Counted from the stretch's first letter, positions 14,087 through 26,286 are shown. The stretch is DNA of 64,000 bases from Effrenium voratum (GCA_963377175.1 CAUJNA010003241.1:551001-615000), one strand, 5' to 3'. Notes: generated by a model from the sequence alone, not told the origin. Numbers and translations are program-made.

Positions 14087-14117
<31 letters not shown>

Positions 14118-17100
14118 TGTATGTATGTATGTATGTATGTATGTATGTATGTATGTATGTATGTATGTATGTATGTATGTATGTATGTATGTATGTATGT
14201 ATGTATGTATGTATGTATGTATGTATGTATGTATGTATGTATGTATGTATGTATGTATGTCATGTCATGCATGTATGTATGTATTTTGCAAAAAAACAAG
14301 TTTTCCAGTAATTAAGAATGAATGTAAAACATGAAGTTCCAGATTTCGGAAAGGATGCAGGAAGTAAGTAATGCGGTACGTGGGGGACCCCCCCCCCCCC
14401 CCCCAAAAAAAAACGTAATAGACGTCGGCGGGGGGGGTTGGGGGGGGGGTATCCTCTATCCTCTAGTAAGTATCCGACACGCCGAGCAATGTCGGCGGAC
14501 ACCAACCACACGAGGGTTCGCCATTTCGAAAAGATCCCAAATACTTGTATAATAATTACATGATACAACATAGTGTAATCATTGGATCAAGGGGAGTGTC
14601 TCCTTTTTCCCTTGGCTGGTGGTTTGGTAGCGTAAACCAGTTGAGTCATCATCAAACATCCAAAGGCGAAAGGACAGACTAGAAATAGAAGGGACTGGTC
14701 TTTTTAGTCATTCCATGAGGGTAGGCCCCTTTGATTCAGGTAGCCCTCAGTTGATGGTTTGGATTGGCGGTTGTGGAATTGAACCCCTGGCTTTGTAAAT
14801 GGGAATCCACCCCCTGACCTCCAAACCGCCAATCCAATTCACCAATTGGGGGCAAGGTGATTGATGACAGAGTTGCCTTTTGATGTGACGTTGTTGAGGA
14901 GTTGCGAGATAAGGACTCGTGCAATGCAGGATGCCAGCGTTTTGTCTTGAGCATTCAGATGAGCCAGATGTAGGGCTATCTGGAGAGCTATTAGCAGGGC
15001 TCCATGGGAGCTGGGAACCAGATGTTAGATGAAAAGTGACGTTTGGGAGGGTTGCTGGTGAAACTATGGACCGTGACCACCCACAGGACATATGCGGACA
15101 TGTTGAGCATATCTGAATATGACTCTCGTTTTCGTTCGTTGGCAACATTTGGCTGCAGGATGCAACCCAAGGCTTGTTAGGAAGCTCAAGAGACATAATC
15201 AAAGCCCAGGTAAGTGAAGGTTAAGAGAAAGTCCCAGCCAGAATTAGTTGGCCTTTGTAGTTCTTTACATTGGTTTGGGTACCATTTTCATTTCGAGCGG
15301 TTTTGAGCCAGTGACCGATCCAACTTTTTTCCGGGTGGGGGGATGGTGCCCTACCCTTGGATTCCTCAGGCCGGCTCCGCAGGACTTGGCGCTTTGCCCG
15401 TCAATTGCGCCGGCCGTTCAGTGTGAACTGTCCGGTTTTTTTTTGAAGGGACGCCCGCCCCCGCCGCGCCCCCTCTGGTTTGCCTTTTGGTTTTCCTTTC
15501 AATTCTTTGCGCCGCGCGGCTAGGAGTCCCAGCCTGGGCGCACCACGGTGATGATGAGGAATTTGCCCAACAACTACACCAGGCACGGGGCCAGCCGGCC
15601 GGATCAAAGATTTGGGTATGGGTCAAAATTATACAGCAGGAAATGGACCGCGGGTTTTAGTCCTTGTTTCCGTTTACCAGGGCAAGCCGTGTTGGGTATC
15701 CAAGTTTTGACCCACTGCCATTTTTTTTGAGTCGATTTTTGGAGGTTTATGCTAGTTTCTGTGGTTGATGGATTTAGCAAGGGAAACCAAGGTTTTTCGG
15801 GGGTTGACTTTTGAAAGAAGTTAACCTCAAAGACGGCTTTTCTTTTCAACCATCGTTCTTTTGAAGAGCCAGCCGCGCCCCCGGCGCCCCATAGATTTGT
15901 GTTCTGTCAAAAAGAAGGATGCCCGTCAGGATCTGGGAATATACCTTGATTGCCTACACTGCGTTGGGATTTCGGATGTCCTTCTGTGGGTGTAGACTTC
16001 CTCTTCCCCCCCCCGTCTCTGAATCCGGCATGATGTTTGGAGGGTTTTGCCAGTGGCGGGGATTGGTTGCTCCAAGCCAAATGACCAAACCCGGTAGAAC
16101 ATCAAATATAGTCTGGCTTGCGATGGTTTTGAGACTAAGTTCTGCCCAAGTTTACCTAACTCTGAGTTGCTCGCCTTTTGAGAAGACCGTTTTTGTGGCA
16201 AAGAACAAAAAGTTCGGACTTGTTTTTGCCAATCGACTGGATCGCAAATGAGTTGGGTGTCATTGTGGCCGTTGGATCCTTCGTGATTTGTGGTTCCCAC
16301 GTCTCGGCTCAAGCCGAAACAGAGTATACCTCACTTGTCGGCTTGAATTGACCGGATCTGTGCTGTTGGTTTCCCCTTTTTGGTCGACGTTCAGTGCTCC
16401 TAAAGGTGATCACCTTCTGTTTCTGGCCCCAAACTGGGCAACTGAGTTCATTTTCCCTCTAGTTTGGAGCCCGGTGATTCGGAGGTTTGGGGTGGGAAGC
16501 CGGAACCAGGGATTCAATTCCAACCACCAATCCAAACCACAAACTCAGGGCCGCCTGATATATGTCTCATCTGCAGGCAACACACCAAATTTCCCTCAGG
16601 AATCCTTGTTGCTACATTCCCGCGTCCATGCCCATCGATAGTAAGCAACTGATTGGGAAACGAAACCACCGAGGAAATGTCTGGGAAAGGATACGTGGCA
16701 AGAGACTTAAGACACGAAAAAGGCTCCTCCAAATCGGACCTCTACAAATGCGTCAGGCTCCATGCTGGCTTTCAGGTGTGCAGAGTTTGCATCGACCAGT
16801 TCTGTGCGTGGGACAGCCATTGCCACGTGCACAGACCTCAGGAATGAAGTATTGACAAGGCGGCAACATTCTAGCATACTCCCAGTAGTTTTTTTTTTTT
16901 CCTGTATGGTAGGTAACTTGTCACCCTTCAAAAGCCAATCGGAGAATTCCTGGTTACCTACTCTAGTGGGTTGCCTGGGATTCACTGGGCCATGGGACGT
17001 GTCACCAAAAATATCCGACACCCCTTCCGTCCGCACGAGAGGCAGATGCTGCTAGAGCTGCTGGATCGATATGGCTTCCAGGGGCGTTATGACTTTGTTT

Positions 17101-20100
17101 ATCTGCGGCTCGCTCCGCAATTTGAGGCCTTTGGCCATTTGGGTTGGGCTGTTCTTAGGGCTGGAAGGAATGGGACCCGATTTCTCCGGATGGTTGGGAA
17201 TTTGGCTGGGCAAATTTCAGTGGATGATTCGAGTGACAAAGTAATATACCCCTACTCCCAAGTTGTGACTATTTATTCCCACATTCCAATGTGCCAAAAG
17301 TCGGTATTACCTACATGGAGTATGTGGGAAAGCTTCCTTTCTCATGGCGCATACGGGTGATATTCCATGTCCAACGCCCAAGAAATGGAGGCGGTCTGGT
17401 GAGCTGAGAAGCTGCCTGGAAATCTCACAGAGGGGGGGGGAACTGTCCATGGAGTTCAGTTCCGGAAAATGAGTTGTTTGAATGGTAGGGGCAAGGCTTT
17501 TGCGTTCTCAAGGGCAGAAAAGTGCTCCAAGCACCCTACCCCAAACACCCCTCCCCCCCAACACATCTTCAGTTTCAGGTCCGTTTGAGGTTCCAAGGAG
17601 TTTTGATTTGTTTTTTTTCTTCGGCGGGGGCCCAGGGGTCGCTCAGAGTTTGAGACTCCGCTCGATTTCGAGCTGCGCGCGGCGCAGCGAGGCCACATGA
17701 TTTCGAGCGCAACGCCAACCTGGGCTATGCCTTTGTGAACCTGACCAACACTGAGACTTGGACAAGTGCGACTCGCTGAGGGTTCTGTGATGTTCCTTTG
17801 GCGTGTGAAGTTCCTTTTCGGACCGGCTTTTTGGACTTTTTGGTACTTGGTTGGATTCAAGACTCACGTCCTTGACTGGACAAGTCTGTGCGACTGAAAG
17901 GACTATGTGCCTCTCACACTTCAAATCCATCAGGACTCGGTCAATGAGTCAACAGCGATCGGTTTCTGGTCAGATTGTCGGGTATTCATTCGTATCGAAG
18001 CCTTGATTGGCCATTTGCGAGGTTTCTACGACCTGGCGTGATGGGAAGTATAGCCAGGCAATGTCAGGCTATATATATATATACACCTTCGTACGAGTGT
18101 AGAACTAAGGGTTTGTGGTCCGTTTCGGAGCACCACGAAGATGCAGTCCGTTTGTTCGGGGCAGCCAATAAGGCAAGGGTCCCTTGCCCAGCAGTTCGGG
18201 GAATGTATGAAGGTGAGGACTTGCTTGTTCTCAGTTGGGGCGATCGTGGCTTTGAACCTTTGATCGAACAGCTTAGGCCTATAGGGGCTGGCCGGGCCCT
18301 TGGTAGGGCCATTGCAGACAAAAAAAACCTATAGGGAGTTTTTCGGTTCTTGTGGTTGCTTCTGAAGGCCACCATGGGGCCGACCCTCTTCAAACGTGTT
18401 TGACCAAATGTTTAGGCCTTTTTGCTTTCCATCTCAAGACAACCGGCTGGTTGTTCAAGAGTTTGCATCCTCTGAGTTCTAATTAGCATCCCGGATTTGA
18501 AACCAAACAAAAGCACGGTGGATTGGTGGGGTGGCCAAATTGAACCAACCAACCCCGGCAGCCATGAACCCCCCTCCCCATCCCCCCCCAAATCCGAGGA
18601 TGCGGTCGCTGCTTTCTGGAAAGCCTTCGACGGTTTCGGACGGTGGATGCTGCCGACCGCGAAGGCGATCGCGTTCGGGGAGAAGCGCTGGGCTCACCTC
18701 TTAGGGTTTTGCACCGAGCATGGCGTTTTTTGGGAGTTGGTACTCCCTTTTTCGGTAATTTGTTTAAAGGGAACCAAAAGGAAACCGAAGCCTCTTCTCT
18801 TTTTTGGGGGAGAGGGGGTCCACCCTGAAAAGAGTCACCCAAGTAAGCGACTCCTCTTAAATCTGGCGGTGGACCAAAACCAATGGGATCCAAATGTGGG
18901 CTAGGTGCACCACCCATTTTAGGCTTTATTTTAGTGGGGATTGGGATGTTCACTGGGGGTACGGGATTTTGACCCATGGCAATATGGCGGGCATGTCCTT
19001 GTTTGGAGTTGGTACGCTAATTGTTTGTTCTTGTTAAAGGGAACCCAAGCCTTTTTCTTTTGGGGGGGGGCCCTAGGAAAAGGCACGCCCAAGTCACTTT
19101 TGTCCTCGACTTCCCTTCAAACCCTCCTTGTCCAACTTGAGGCCACTGCACTGTGCGAGCCTGTTGGTGGCTTGTTTTGGCTTCAAGAGTGTTTCGCATG
19201 CACGCAATCCATCGGAAACGACCATTAGTCAAGCGCAAGTCCATGTGGTGTATGCACTTGACTGCGTTCATTGATTCCATTGGCATGGTGGGAACTTCAG
19301 CAAAATGCTGCCTTGAGTTTGTGTCAGGGAAGCCCCAAGAATGACTAGAGTTCTTGTGGTTTTCTTTTGAAGCCGCACAATGTTGGAAACAAGGCGGTTG
19401 CAAAAGCACCCCACACTCAGTCAGGCAGTCAGTCAGTCAGCCAGCCAGCCGGCCCGCCAGCCAATCAAACAGGCAGGCAGGCAGGCACAGTCAGGCACGC
19501 ACAGGCAGGCAGGCAGTCCGGCAGGCAGTCGAGTCAGTGTGAACTGCCCCATGTCACAGCCTGCAAGCCCACTAGCTGTCCACCATTCGCAAGGAACTCC
19601 CAACGCCTGTCGTTCCTGAAAGAAGGCGAGTGCAAAGACACCTCGCGGGACCAGCATTTGGGTCTGTTTTTACTGGTACCCTTCCTTTAGTCGGTTTAAA
19701 GTGAAACGAAACGCCCCCGTTTTTGGGCTAGCCTCCAAAACAGCCACATGCCCATTCAAGCCGAAGAACTGGAAATCCCAGACACCCGCCGGCACCGCGG
19801 CACCGGATGTCGGATCTGAGGTTTGTCAAGTGAGCTGGAGCGGCCCTCACCAGGGACTCCAGGCGCACATCCAGCGGTATCGAAACAGCCCGGTGATGCA
19901 CAAGCGCCGGCCTCAGCAGTAGAGCTCGAGAAAGCCCGCTGGCATCTGGGCTTTGTTGTGTGTGTGTGTGTCTCTGTGTGTCTCTCTGTGTGTGTGTTCT
20001 TTGTTGTTTTTGTTTATATATATATATGTATAGATTGCTTGAGGGGAGCCCTATTGGGTGGTTGTTCAGGGCAGCCAAAAGGAGACCAACGGTTTTTGGA

Positions 20101-20870
20101 GGTTCCCCTAGTTGGAGACACCCCCTGTGAGTTATGTTTCAAGATGCACGAGATAGGCTGTTTCTGGTCCGTAAGAGACACCTATCGGGGATATGCGCTC
20201 AATTTTCTCTGACATTGCAAGGTTTGCAGACTAGGTTGTTCTGATCTCGTGGAAAATTATTCTAAACTTTGTGTTGAACTGAGTTTAGATGTTAAGTTTC
20301 ACGGAATAGCTTTTCTGACCCGTACTAGGTTTTGTGGGACATGTTTTGAAATAGCTTCAGTGGTTAACACTCACGAAATGGCTTTTTTGGACGCGTGGTA
20401 AGGTTTTTTGGGAATATTGTATGACATGATTTTAGAGTTTAAGGTTCACCACATAACCAAACACAATCATTATTTACGAATGTTTATTGTAATGCTGGGC
20501 CCCTTTCGGTTGGCATTCAAAGGTTACCAGAAGGAACCCAGGCATTTTTGAGGACCAGCATTTTGAGAACCACTGAAATCTGATTTGTGGTAGGGCACAT
20601 CTTAGGTCGTTTTGGTTGCCACATCGAACATGGAAAACGCCCAGGAGCGTGCCTGAGGAGTACAAGCCGGTGGTCTTTAGGAACGGCCACCGGCATCCCT
20701 TCCCGAGCCCAAACCGCAAGGCGGGAGGCCTTCAGTTTCAAGAGAGAAGTCGTTTTTGGTGGACCAATCCGAGTTTTTGTTTTGTTTGTTGTTTTTGCGG
20801 CAATTTCTTGGGTTTACCCTCCGGTCCAATATGGAACCCACCCAGAAATCGATCCCTTTTGAAGGGATAA
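8743..20870 (+). CDS. Mei2-like RNA-binding protein, gene B (multi-exon, apparently complete)
   Basis: An RRM_2-type RNA-binding domain is assembled from exons: 15533-15582 (GRTTVMMRNLPNNYTR, RNP2), about 17042-17107 (MLLELLDRYGFQGRYDFVYL), about 17692-17763 (FERNANLGYAFVNL, RNP1), 18599-18664 (FWKAFDGFGRWMLPTAK), 19821-19903 (VCQVSWSGPHQGL to RYRNSPVMH) and 20645 onward (SVPEEYKPVVF). The N-terminal exon is probably 8743/8758-8901, reading VKGTFLDLTD and MAEKFQQLRRVKSAAG. An ATG at 8758 is in frame with no intron before it. A linker exon lies at about 11562-11702. Donors after 8901, 15582, 18664 and 19903 are GC. The C-terminal frame stays open to a stop at 20870, unless a further GC donor near 20718 is used. 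The remaining linker exons are not resolved. Mei2-like proteins act as RNA binders; the role here is inferred only. Confidence 0.75.
8912..9045. repeat. Short inverted-end element, family 4, copy 1
   Basis: The body reads CACCACCCATTTTGGGC, then TTTAGTGGGGATTGGGATG, and the right end is TTGACCCATGGCCATGT. The left end ACATGTGGCAAAACC is roughly the inverse of the right. Related copies lie at 11303-11429, 18862-18988 and 31696-31842, with a second subfamily at 47809-47914 and 59144-59252. It starts about 10 bp after the likely donor of gene B exon 1, so it forms the beginning of that intron. Confidence 0.75.
9619..9720 (+). CDS. Candidate exon, gene B linker
   Basis: After TCGCAG the frame reads LSSQESMLHVLLEAEVY and then PGKYSDEQEDRRQMA, with acidic and polar composition and GC-rich codons unlike the flanks. 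A TTTAAAGG/ACAAAAGGAAAAC repeat (family 9) begins just downstream at about 9735, as at other exon borders. It lies between the first and linker exons of gene B and so may belong to it. No family is recognised, and transcript data would decide. Confidence 0.35.
11303..11429. repeat. Short inverted-end element, family 4, copy 2
   Basis: The left end CATATGGCTGTCAAAACC and the right end TTTTGACCCATGGCCACG are imperfect inverses. The interior carries CCACCCATTTTTGGC and GGGATGTTCACTGGGGGTACG as in the other copies. It lies in an intron of gene B, upstream of the 11562 linker exon. Confidence 0.75.
11562..11702 (+). CDS. Gene B linker exon (low complexity)
   Basis: After the acceptor CTCCAG the frame reads VLVASAPVASRQSSVSTCEE and continues through TPRAPKKPKQRPGKPPTG, with a CGC/GCC-rich codon pattern. 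Basic, Pro/Ser-rich linkers lie between the N-terminal motif and the RRM in Mei2-like proteins. Genes C and D have comparable segments at 40141-40274 and 57672-57765. The donor end is uncertain. A family 7 repeat starts about 17 bp further on. Confidence 0.5.
11719..11834. repeat. Short inverted-end element, family 7, copy 1 (inverted)
   Basis: It starts TTCCCCATTCTTTCCAGGGA and ends TTGAAAAGAATGGGGAATC, so its ends are inverse repeats around CCCCATTCTTT. Related copies in the opposite orientation lie at 52845-52955 and 60657-60765. Non-coding. Confidence 0.7.
12652..14283. repeat. Tetranucleotide array (TGTA)n, 1.6 kb, with AATGT interruptions
   Basis: The array is nearly pure TGTA/ATGT for 1.63 kb, broken by AATGT pentamers, most densely at 12824-12943 and 13550-13590, and by a short AAGT run at 12758-12780. 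It lies in an intron of gene B. Its reading frames produce long open frames of repeated MYVC (+) or YIHT (-) residues, including a 648-codon one on the - strand. These are artefacts of the array. Confidence 0.97.
15611..15720. repeat. Short inverted-end element, family 3, copy 2 (inverted)
   Basis: It runs from TTTGGGTATGGGTCAAAA to CAAGTTTTGACCCACTGCC. The interior CGCGGGTTTTAGTCC and TTTACCAGGGCAAG are the inverse of the copies at 39261 and 41339. It begins 28 bp after the GC donor of gene B exon 15533-15582, so it lies at the very start of that intron. Confidence 0.8.
18862..18988. repeat. Short inverted-end element, family 4, copy 3
   Basis: It carries CCACCCATTTTAGGC, TTTAGTGGGGATTGGGATG and the terminal TTTTGACCCATGGCAATAT. 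It lies in the intron after gene B exon 18599-18664. A TTTAAAGGGAACCAAAAGG (family 9) stretch sits between the two, so this intron is built largely of dispersed repeats. Confidence 0.75.
19417..19535. repeat. Degenerate (CAGT)/(GCAG) microsatellite
   Basis: CAGT, CAGC and GGCA units alternate in this intron of gene B. They give Ser/Gln/Pro-rich pseudo-ORFs in all three + frames, which I do not treat as coding. Confidence 0.85.
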
Positions 20871-22978
20871 GACGGCCTTCCAGGCATTTTCTGTGAGGTT
20901 CCATGTCTATTTTTGGGCGGGTAGGGTTGTCAGAATCTGTACCAATTTGGCGTTTCCTAGGCGGTCGCGTTTTTTTTTTTTTGCCTGCCTCATGTGGCTT
21001 CAACAAAGCACCGTTTGGGCAAGTTGAAAGTGAGTTTCCTTTGGGTGATGTTAGGGGAAATCAATCGGGAGCCCTGTTTCTTTCAAGTGTCAATTTGGTA
21101 CAGAAGGGTTAGTTTGACGGTGTTTCTGCTGGGGGGTACCAAAGTCAGCCGCAGGGGTTGTTTCCCTACCCAGCACGTGATTTGATTGGGCCTGAAGCGC
21201 TGGGGTCGAGCTGCTAACACTTAAAGGGCCCCTTCTTCATACCCAAACAATCTGGGTGGGTCTTTTTTTTTGTGCACCCCAAAAATATTGCCTTGGTTTT
21301 CCTGAATTGTCCCCTTGAAATTCAGCAAAAAGAGGTACCCTCAAAAGGGCAGACCCTTCTATTGCAACTTCCTGGGTCCTGGGTAGAACCAAAAGTCAAT
21401 GGGCTTCTGGTCCAAAGTGGACGGACGTCGCAAGCCAGCCAAGTAGGGAGCCCGAACTGGTTGGTTTCCCTTCCGCCTTCCTAACCTAATATCGTCCAGA
21501 AGAAAGCGTGGGCGGTGTTTCAAAGCGAGAAGGTTGTCCACTGTCCAAAGGGCGCACTTTAGCCTAATATGATTGGGCCATGACCATGTGGTTGAAAGAC
21601 CGCTTGACATAGAGTTGGCAGGGATGATCCTCAACCCCTTAGGGTTTTTGTGCTAAGGACTCCTATGAAGGGGACCATGACCCATAGCTCACATCAGGAG
21701 TTTTGGCCATCATGTGACTTGGGTGAAAGATGTATAGCCGCTCTTGGCACAGGGCACTGGTGATACTTATCGATTGAGGCCTCTTTCAAGCCTCGATAAC
21801 CATCCATGGCAAATGAAGTGTGCCCATGAGGAAGGTTCTTCTCAGGCATTCTCATTCAAACTCGTGTCACGGGTCCCTGAATTTCCATCCAACACCGCCG
21901 CGTAGAATTAAACTTCTGAGAGCACCAACCTGATTTGTATCAATGCAGATCCATGGACGGGGGAGAGGTTCAAATTTGGGGGATTGGCCCAGAATCCGGG
22001 AAGCAACGTAACATTGAATCCCGAAGTGTTGCAAATCAACCACATACCCTTCTCCAAACGTAGGGATATCTTTGTTCCCTTAAAATCAGGGTATCAATCT
22101 TCTCAGGCTTTGCTGGCTTAAGTCTTCATGCGATTTGCGCCTTCTTTTTCCGGCCTGCCATCTCCTCATCCATGGATCCGTTTTCTTGGGGCGGAGGATC
22201 TGCCTTCCCTCGTGGCAACCGCTTTTCAGATCTGCGCAGGCGAACAGCGGCTTGTGTGTGTGTCTTGCGGGCCATGAAGGTCAATGGGAGATCTGTGAAA
22301 AACCCTGTGCATCCGAATGCGAATGATGCCCACACGGTCCGAGCTAAAATTGCAGACCCACGTGAACACGGTCCGCCAATTCATGTTGGGGCCCTTTGTG
22401 ACTGGTTGTCCAATTGGCCCATGGCCTAGAGGTTTATACCAGATAAGACATGGACCATCATGTGCCGCTTGATCAAGCACCCTTCCACTAGCATGCAGCC
22501 AGACCATTTTCTTGAAGAGGAAACAGCCCTGTCGCTGTTTCTTGGTCAGAGTTCTTCAAAGGATGCGTTTAGGCCGATTGCAAAGTTACTGTCATCAGAT
22601 GAGGTTTTTCAGGATTCCCTAGTACCTAGGGCTTCAAGAACCTGTAAACATGTCGTACCCTGACTATGTTTTGCTGGATGCAGCTGGTGGTCGGACGTAT
22701 CCTTCAAGGAACCCAGTTCGACCTGAACCAAGCCTCACTTTCGCCAGATCAAGCCGCCTCCGCCCAAAGCCCCGGCGGCTCCCACCAGGCGCGAGCTTGG
22801 TACGAGGGATATGGGGGTTGACCTTTTTTTCCTGACACCCAAATGACCATAGGTAACTTCTCCCATGTAGTGGGAAATCATTTTTTGCGGTTGTCCCCAA
22901 TGGTCATCCCATGTAAAGGACCTTTTGATCAACCATTAATATGTATTGGAGTGGAATGGGGTGAACACCCCCAAACAC

Positions 22979-23137
22979 GAAGGCGAGTCGTCAAAACTAA
23001 GGATGATCATCGTGGATTTGGCGGCTTCTGCAGGGCGCGAGCAGGTCTTGAAACGAAACCCAGACAAAGCCTTAAACGAAGCCCTTGTTCACCAAAAAAA
23101 TGGGTTTGTGAGCATTGACTCTTTTGACTTACCATAG
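22979..23137 (+). CDS. Candidate terminal exon, unknown protein
   Basis: The frame reads EGESSKLRMIIVDLAASAGR and continues EQVLKRNPDKALNEALVHQ to SIDSFDLP and a stop at 23135-23137. Composition and codon choice look coding, with an amphipathic helix-like second half. No domain is recognised and no upstream exon could be linked. A related segment, CGAAGGCGAGTC plus AACCAAGGAT, recurs at about 23286, so part of it may be a repeat. Confidence 0.35.
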   Translation, partial: EGESSKLRMIIVDLAASAGREQVLKRNPDKALNEALVHQKNGFVSIDSFDLP

Positions 23138-25410
23138 ACGAGAAGTAACCGGAAGACTTCGGGAAGACCACGGGAAGACCACGGGAAGACCACGGAAAGA
23201 CTACCCAGACTACAGGAAAAATTCGAGAAAACTATGCAACAACTACTGGAAGAATACGTACGATCAGCAAAACCCTCAACCAAAGCGAAGGCGAGTCTTT
23301 GAAACCAAGGATTTAGAGATATTCCAGTTTGGCACATAAGGGTTTTGGCGGCGGCTCAGATGGAATAAGTATGACAGGATTCTCCGCATGCTTTTCTCCT
23401 TTAACGCCACCCCACCAAAAGGAAACTCACTTTGAATCGGCGCCAAAGGTGACGCTTAAAACCCTTTTGAAATGGGGCAGTAGGGAACCCTGTATGAGTT
23501 CAATGTATTGCTTCAAAGTCAATCCTTCCTTACGCCAAATGGCTCAGTTTCTTTTGTCTCACGGAGGCCTTGGGATCGGATTAGTTGGCCTGGAGCCCCT
23601 TGGGCCCCATTTTTTGGGATATGACCGCTCAGACTTGAGATCTCAATGCAGTCGGCTTTGCAGATGGAGAGAGAAGACTTGCGCAAGTGTTTTGGCTTAA
23701 GATAAGACGAACAAATACGTTGTTCACCTAGTCTACATGTTTTTGCTCTTAAACGAACTCCCAACTACACGATGTTTATCCATTTGTTCGAGTCACCAAG
23801 GGTTTGGGAGCACCCCGTTTAAAGACAAGCCCAAGTTACATTCCTAGCATAGACCTAGGAGATATATGCGATGTTAATAACATCCTGGACAGGAGCCTGG
23901 GCGGCACAACCGCTATGCTCGAACTAGCTTGGTCATGAGAAGACTCCTTCTCATCTACCATTGGTTTTTAGCAAAAATCGCTTTGGTTGGAAGGACCCCC
24001 CAGTGGGTTGGTTTTCTTTTGCTTTCGGACCATCCAACAAGGGGTCTCCCCATACAGATCCGTGGAGAGCACTGGCTTCAGGTAGTTTTCCGAAGATGAA
24101 ATCCCCCGGTGGACGGCACGCGACACCTCCTGGTGTCTATGAGCGCCCTGGTAGAATTGTGAGTAAACCTAATGGCCGCGTATGCATGGCATGTCCGGAT
24201 TGTTTTTACAAGAAGTCCAAAACCTGAAGTAAAAATTGAATCCCCAAATACAGGATCTTTACCGTGGCTAAAACGCTTGTTTTATCCCCGAATCAGTGAG
24301 CTCGCCCTGCCAGATGGCGCGAGCCGAGTTTTGCAGTGGGCATCACATGGGTTACTGATTAATCAAGTTCCCCCTCCCTCGCGCCCCACAAATGTCGACT
24401 CAATAGAGAGAATCGGCAAAACAATGGGGTCAGGTTGGCCTTTCCGAAGGTGAGTACTGCTTAGTATTGGTTTGCATTGATTTTGTTTTGGTTTAATTAT
24501 TCTTTGTGCTGCTTCAGTACGTCGTATTGATTTGGCATTGCTTTGCGCTGCCTTAGTACTGGCACAGTCTTGGTTTGCTGTTGGTTTAGTATTGCTTGCC
24601 TTGTATTGGTTTGCATCAGTTTAGTATTAGCTTAGTTTTGCTTCGGTTGTCTTCGGTCCTCTTCGGTTCTCTTCGGTTCTCTTCCGTCTTCTTCGGTCCT
24701 GTTCTGCCTCTGTACTGGCTTTTGAATTGTTTTAGTTTTCCTTTGAGCTAATGGTTTAGTACTGGTTCAGTGGTATTTTGTGTTTTCGGCTTGCAACACA
24801 TTTGCACAATTGGGTATTGGTATTATTAAGCATGTGGGGTGGCCACGTACTAGCGCTTGGAATTTGGACGGCTGAGCACTTTTATATGCAGGAGATGTAA
24901 GCCAATCAGCGGTTTTGTTGTTTGCGGATATTTTTTCTGACTTTCTCAGTACTCAAAATCAAGAACTGGTGGACACGAAGAGAGATTGGAATTGCAAAAA
25001 GGTCAGGGGAAGGACGGTTGCACAAGTGGGCCCCCCTTTTTGATTTCTACTATTGTGTGTTTGGGGTGGCCATGTACTGCCCTAACTTCTTGGAAGTTTG
25101 TCGGCTGAGTTCTTTCGTATACTGGATATGTAAGGGAATCGGCAGTTTGGGGGATGGGCGTGGTTTCCGGACAAAAATTAAGTCCGAACAACACAAACTT
25201 GTCGTTCTCCGGATGAAGTCCCAGTTGTTTTTTCTCCGAGCCAAAAACACATATTATATGAGGTACCCGTTTTTTTTTCTTTTGGGGGGGGGGGGCTGAG
25301 AACAAGTTTGAACAAACTTTATTGTATTTGGTATCCTTTGATGAATGGGGTACCAACATTATTCTGCATTGTCCTTATTCATCTCCTCTTCTTTGGGAAA
25401 AGAGTTGAAG

Positions 25411-25661
25411 GGACTCAAGAAGATCGATGGGAAGAGCACCAAACGGCCTATTCAGCAGCTTGGCAATCATCGAATTATCCAGATTTTGTTCAGCTGTGCA
25501 AAGGCGCATTGTTTTCTGTCGCTGTCCATTCGCTGGCTGTAGGTGAAGAAAACAACAGCGCAGCCAGGATCGCTTATGGGAGAAGGAGCCTTTCAGGTGT
25601 AATTTGGTATCTTCAGAGTTTGGACCCAATTGGTTTGCGTTCCGACGTGGCTCTGGGCTAG
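25411..25661 (+). CDS. Candidate exon, unknown protein
   Basis: An open frame reads EDRWEEHQTAYSAAWQSSN, then FVQLCKGALFSVAVHSLA, and ends at a TAG at 25659-25661. Aromatic and acidic content looks protein-like, but the other frames are also partly open. No splice signals stand out and no family is recognised. Weak call. Confidence 0.2.
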
Positions 25662-26286
25662 ACAGAATACACGCGGCTTCCAGACCGCCTGTTCCTTTCG
25701 TTGGTTTCAAGGAAGGGGTACCCTCAAGAAAAGACACAGCCATTTGTCGCAAGAGCACTAGGGTACAGTATCACAACCACTAACATATGGTATTTGGTAA
25801 ATTCTGAAGTCAATTTGGGTCCGCCATGAGGGACGATGTGGGGACATGACAGGAAACGTTGACAGCCAGAAGCAGTTTTGTGCACATTCGGTTGAGCAGT
25901 GGGCTTCATTGTGTAGATCACGACGGTGAGAGGGTCTGCAATTCGTTTTCCACGTGCTGCATGACCAACCTTGTGTCGATTCCTGCGAATCCTGGTGTGC
26001 TGTATCATGAGACCAAAAAGTGGCTGCCTTCTTTTGATTTTTAGCTCTTCAGCTCATCCCAGGCCAGGCCATCCAGTGACCTAAGATCAAAGAAATGCCC
26101 CGCCTGTGCCATGGCTGAGGCTTGCGTGTGGCCGGCTCGGCCAGCGCAGGCCCTTTATGTTGTACAGTACAGGTGCTCGATTTTGTCTGGGAAGCGGCTT
26201 GGCGGCACGGGTAGCAGGACGTGATTCGATGGTGGGGGCGTGGAATTCCCAAGAGAAGGAATCGGAGTTCCCAAAATGGAACCTTG

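Noticed and set aside
12353..14299. 648-codon open frame on the - strand and several MYVC-repeat frames on the + strand
   Set aside because: They are translations of the TGTA/TACA tetranucleotide array. Any frame of a stop-free 4-bp repeat stays open.
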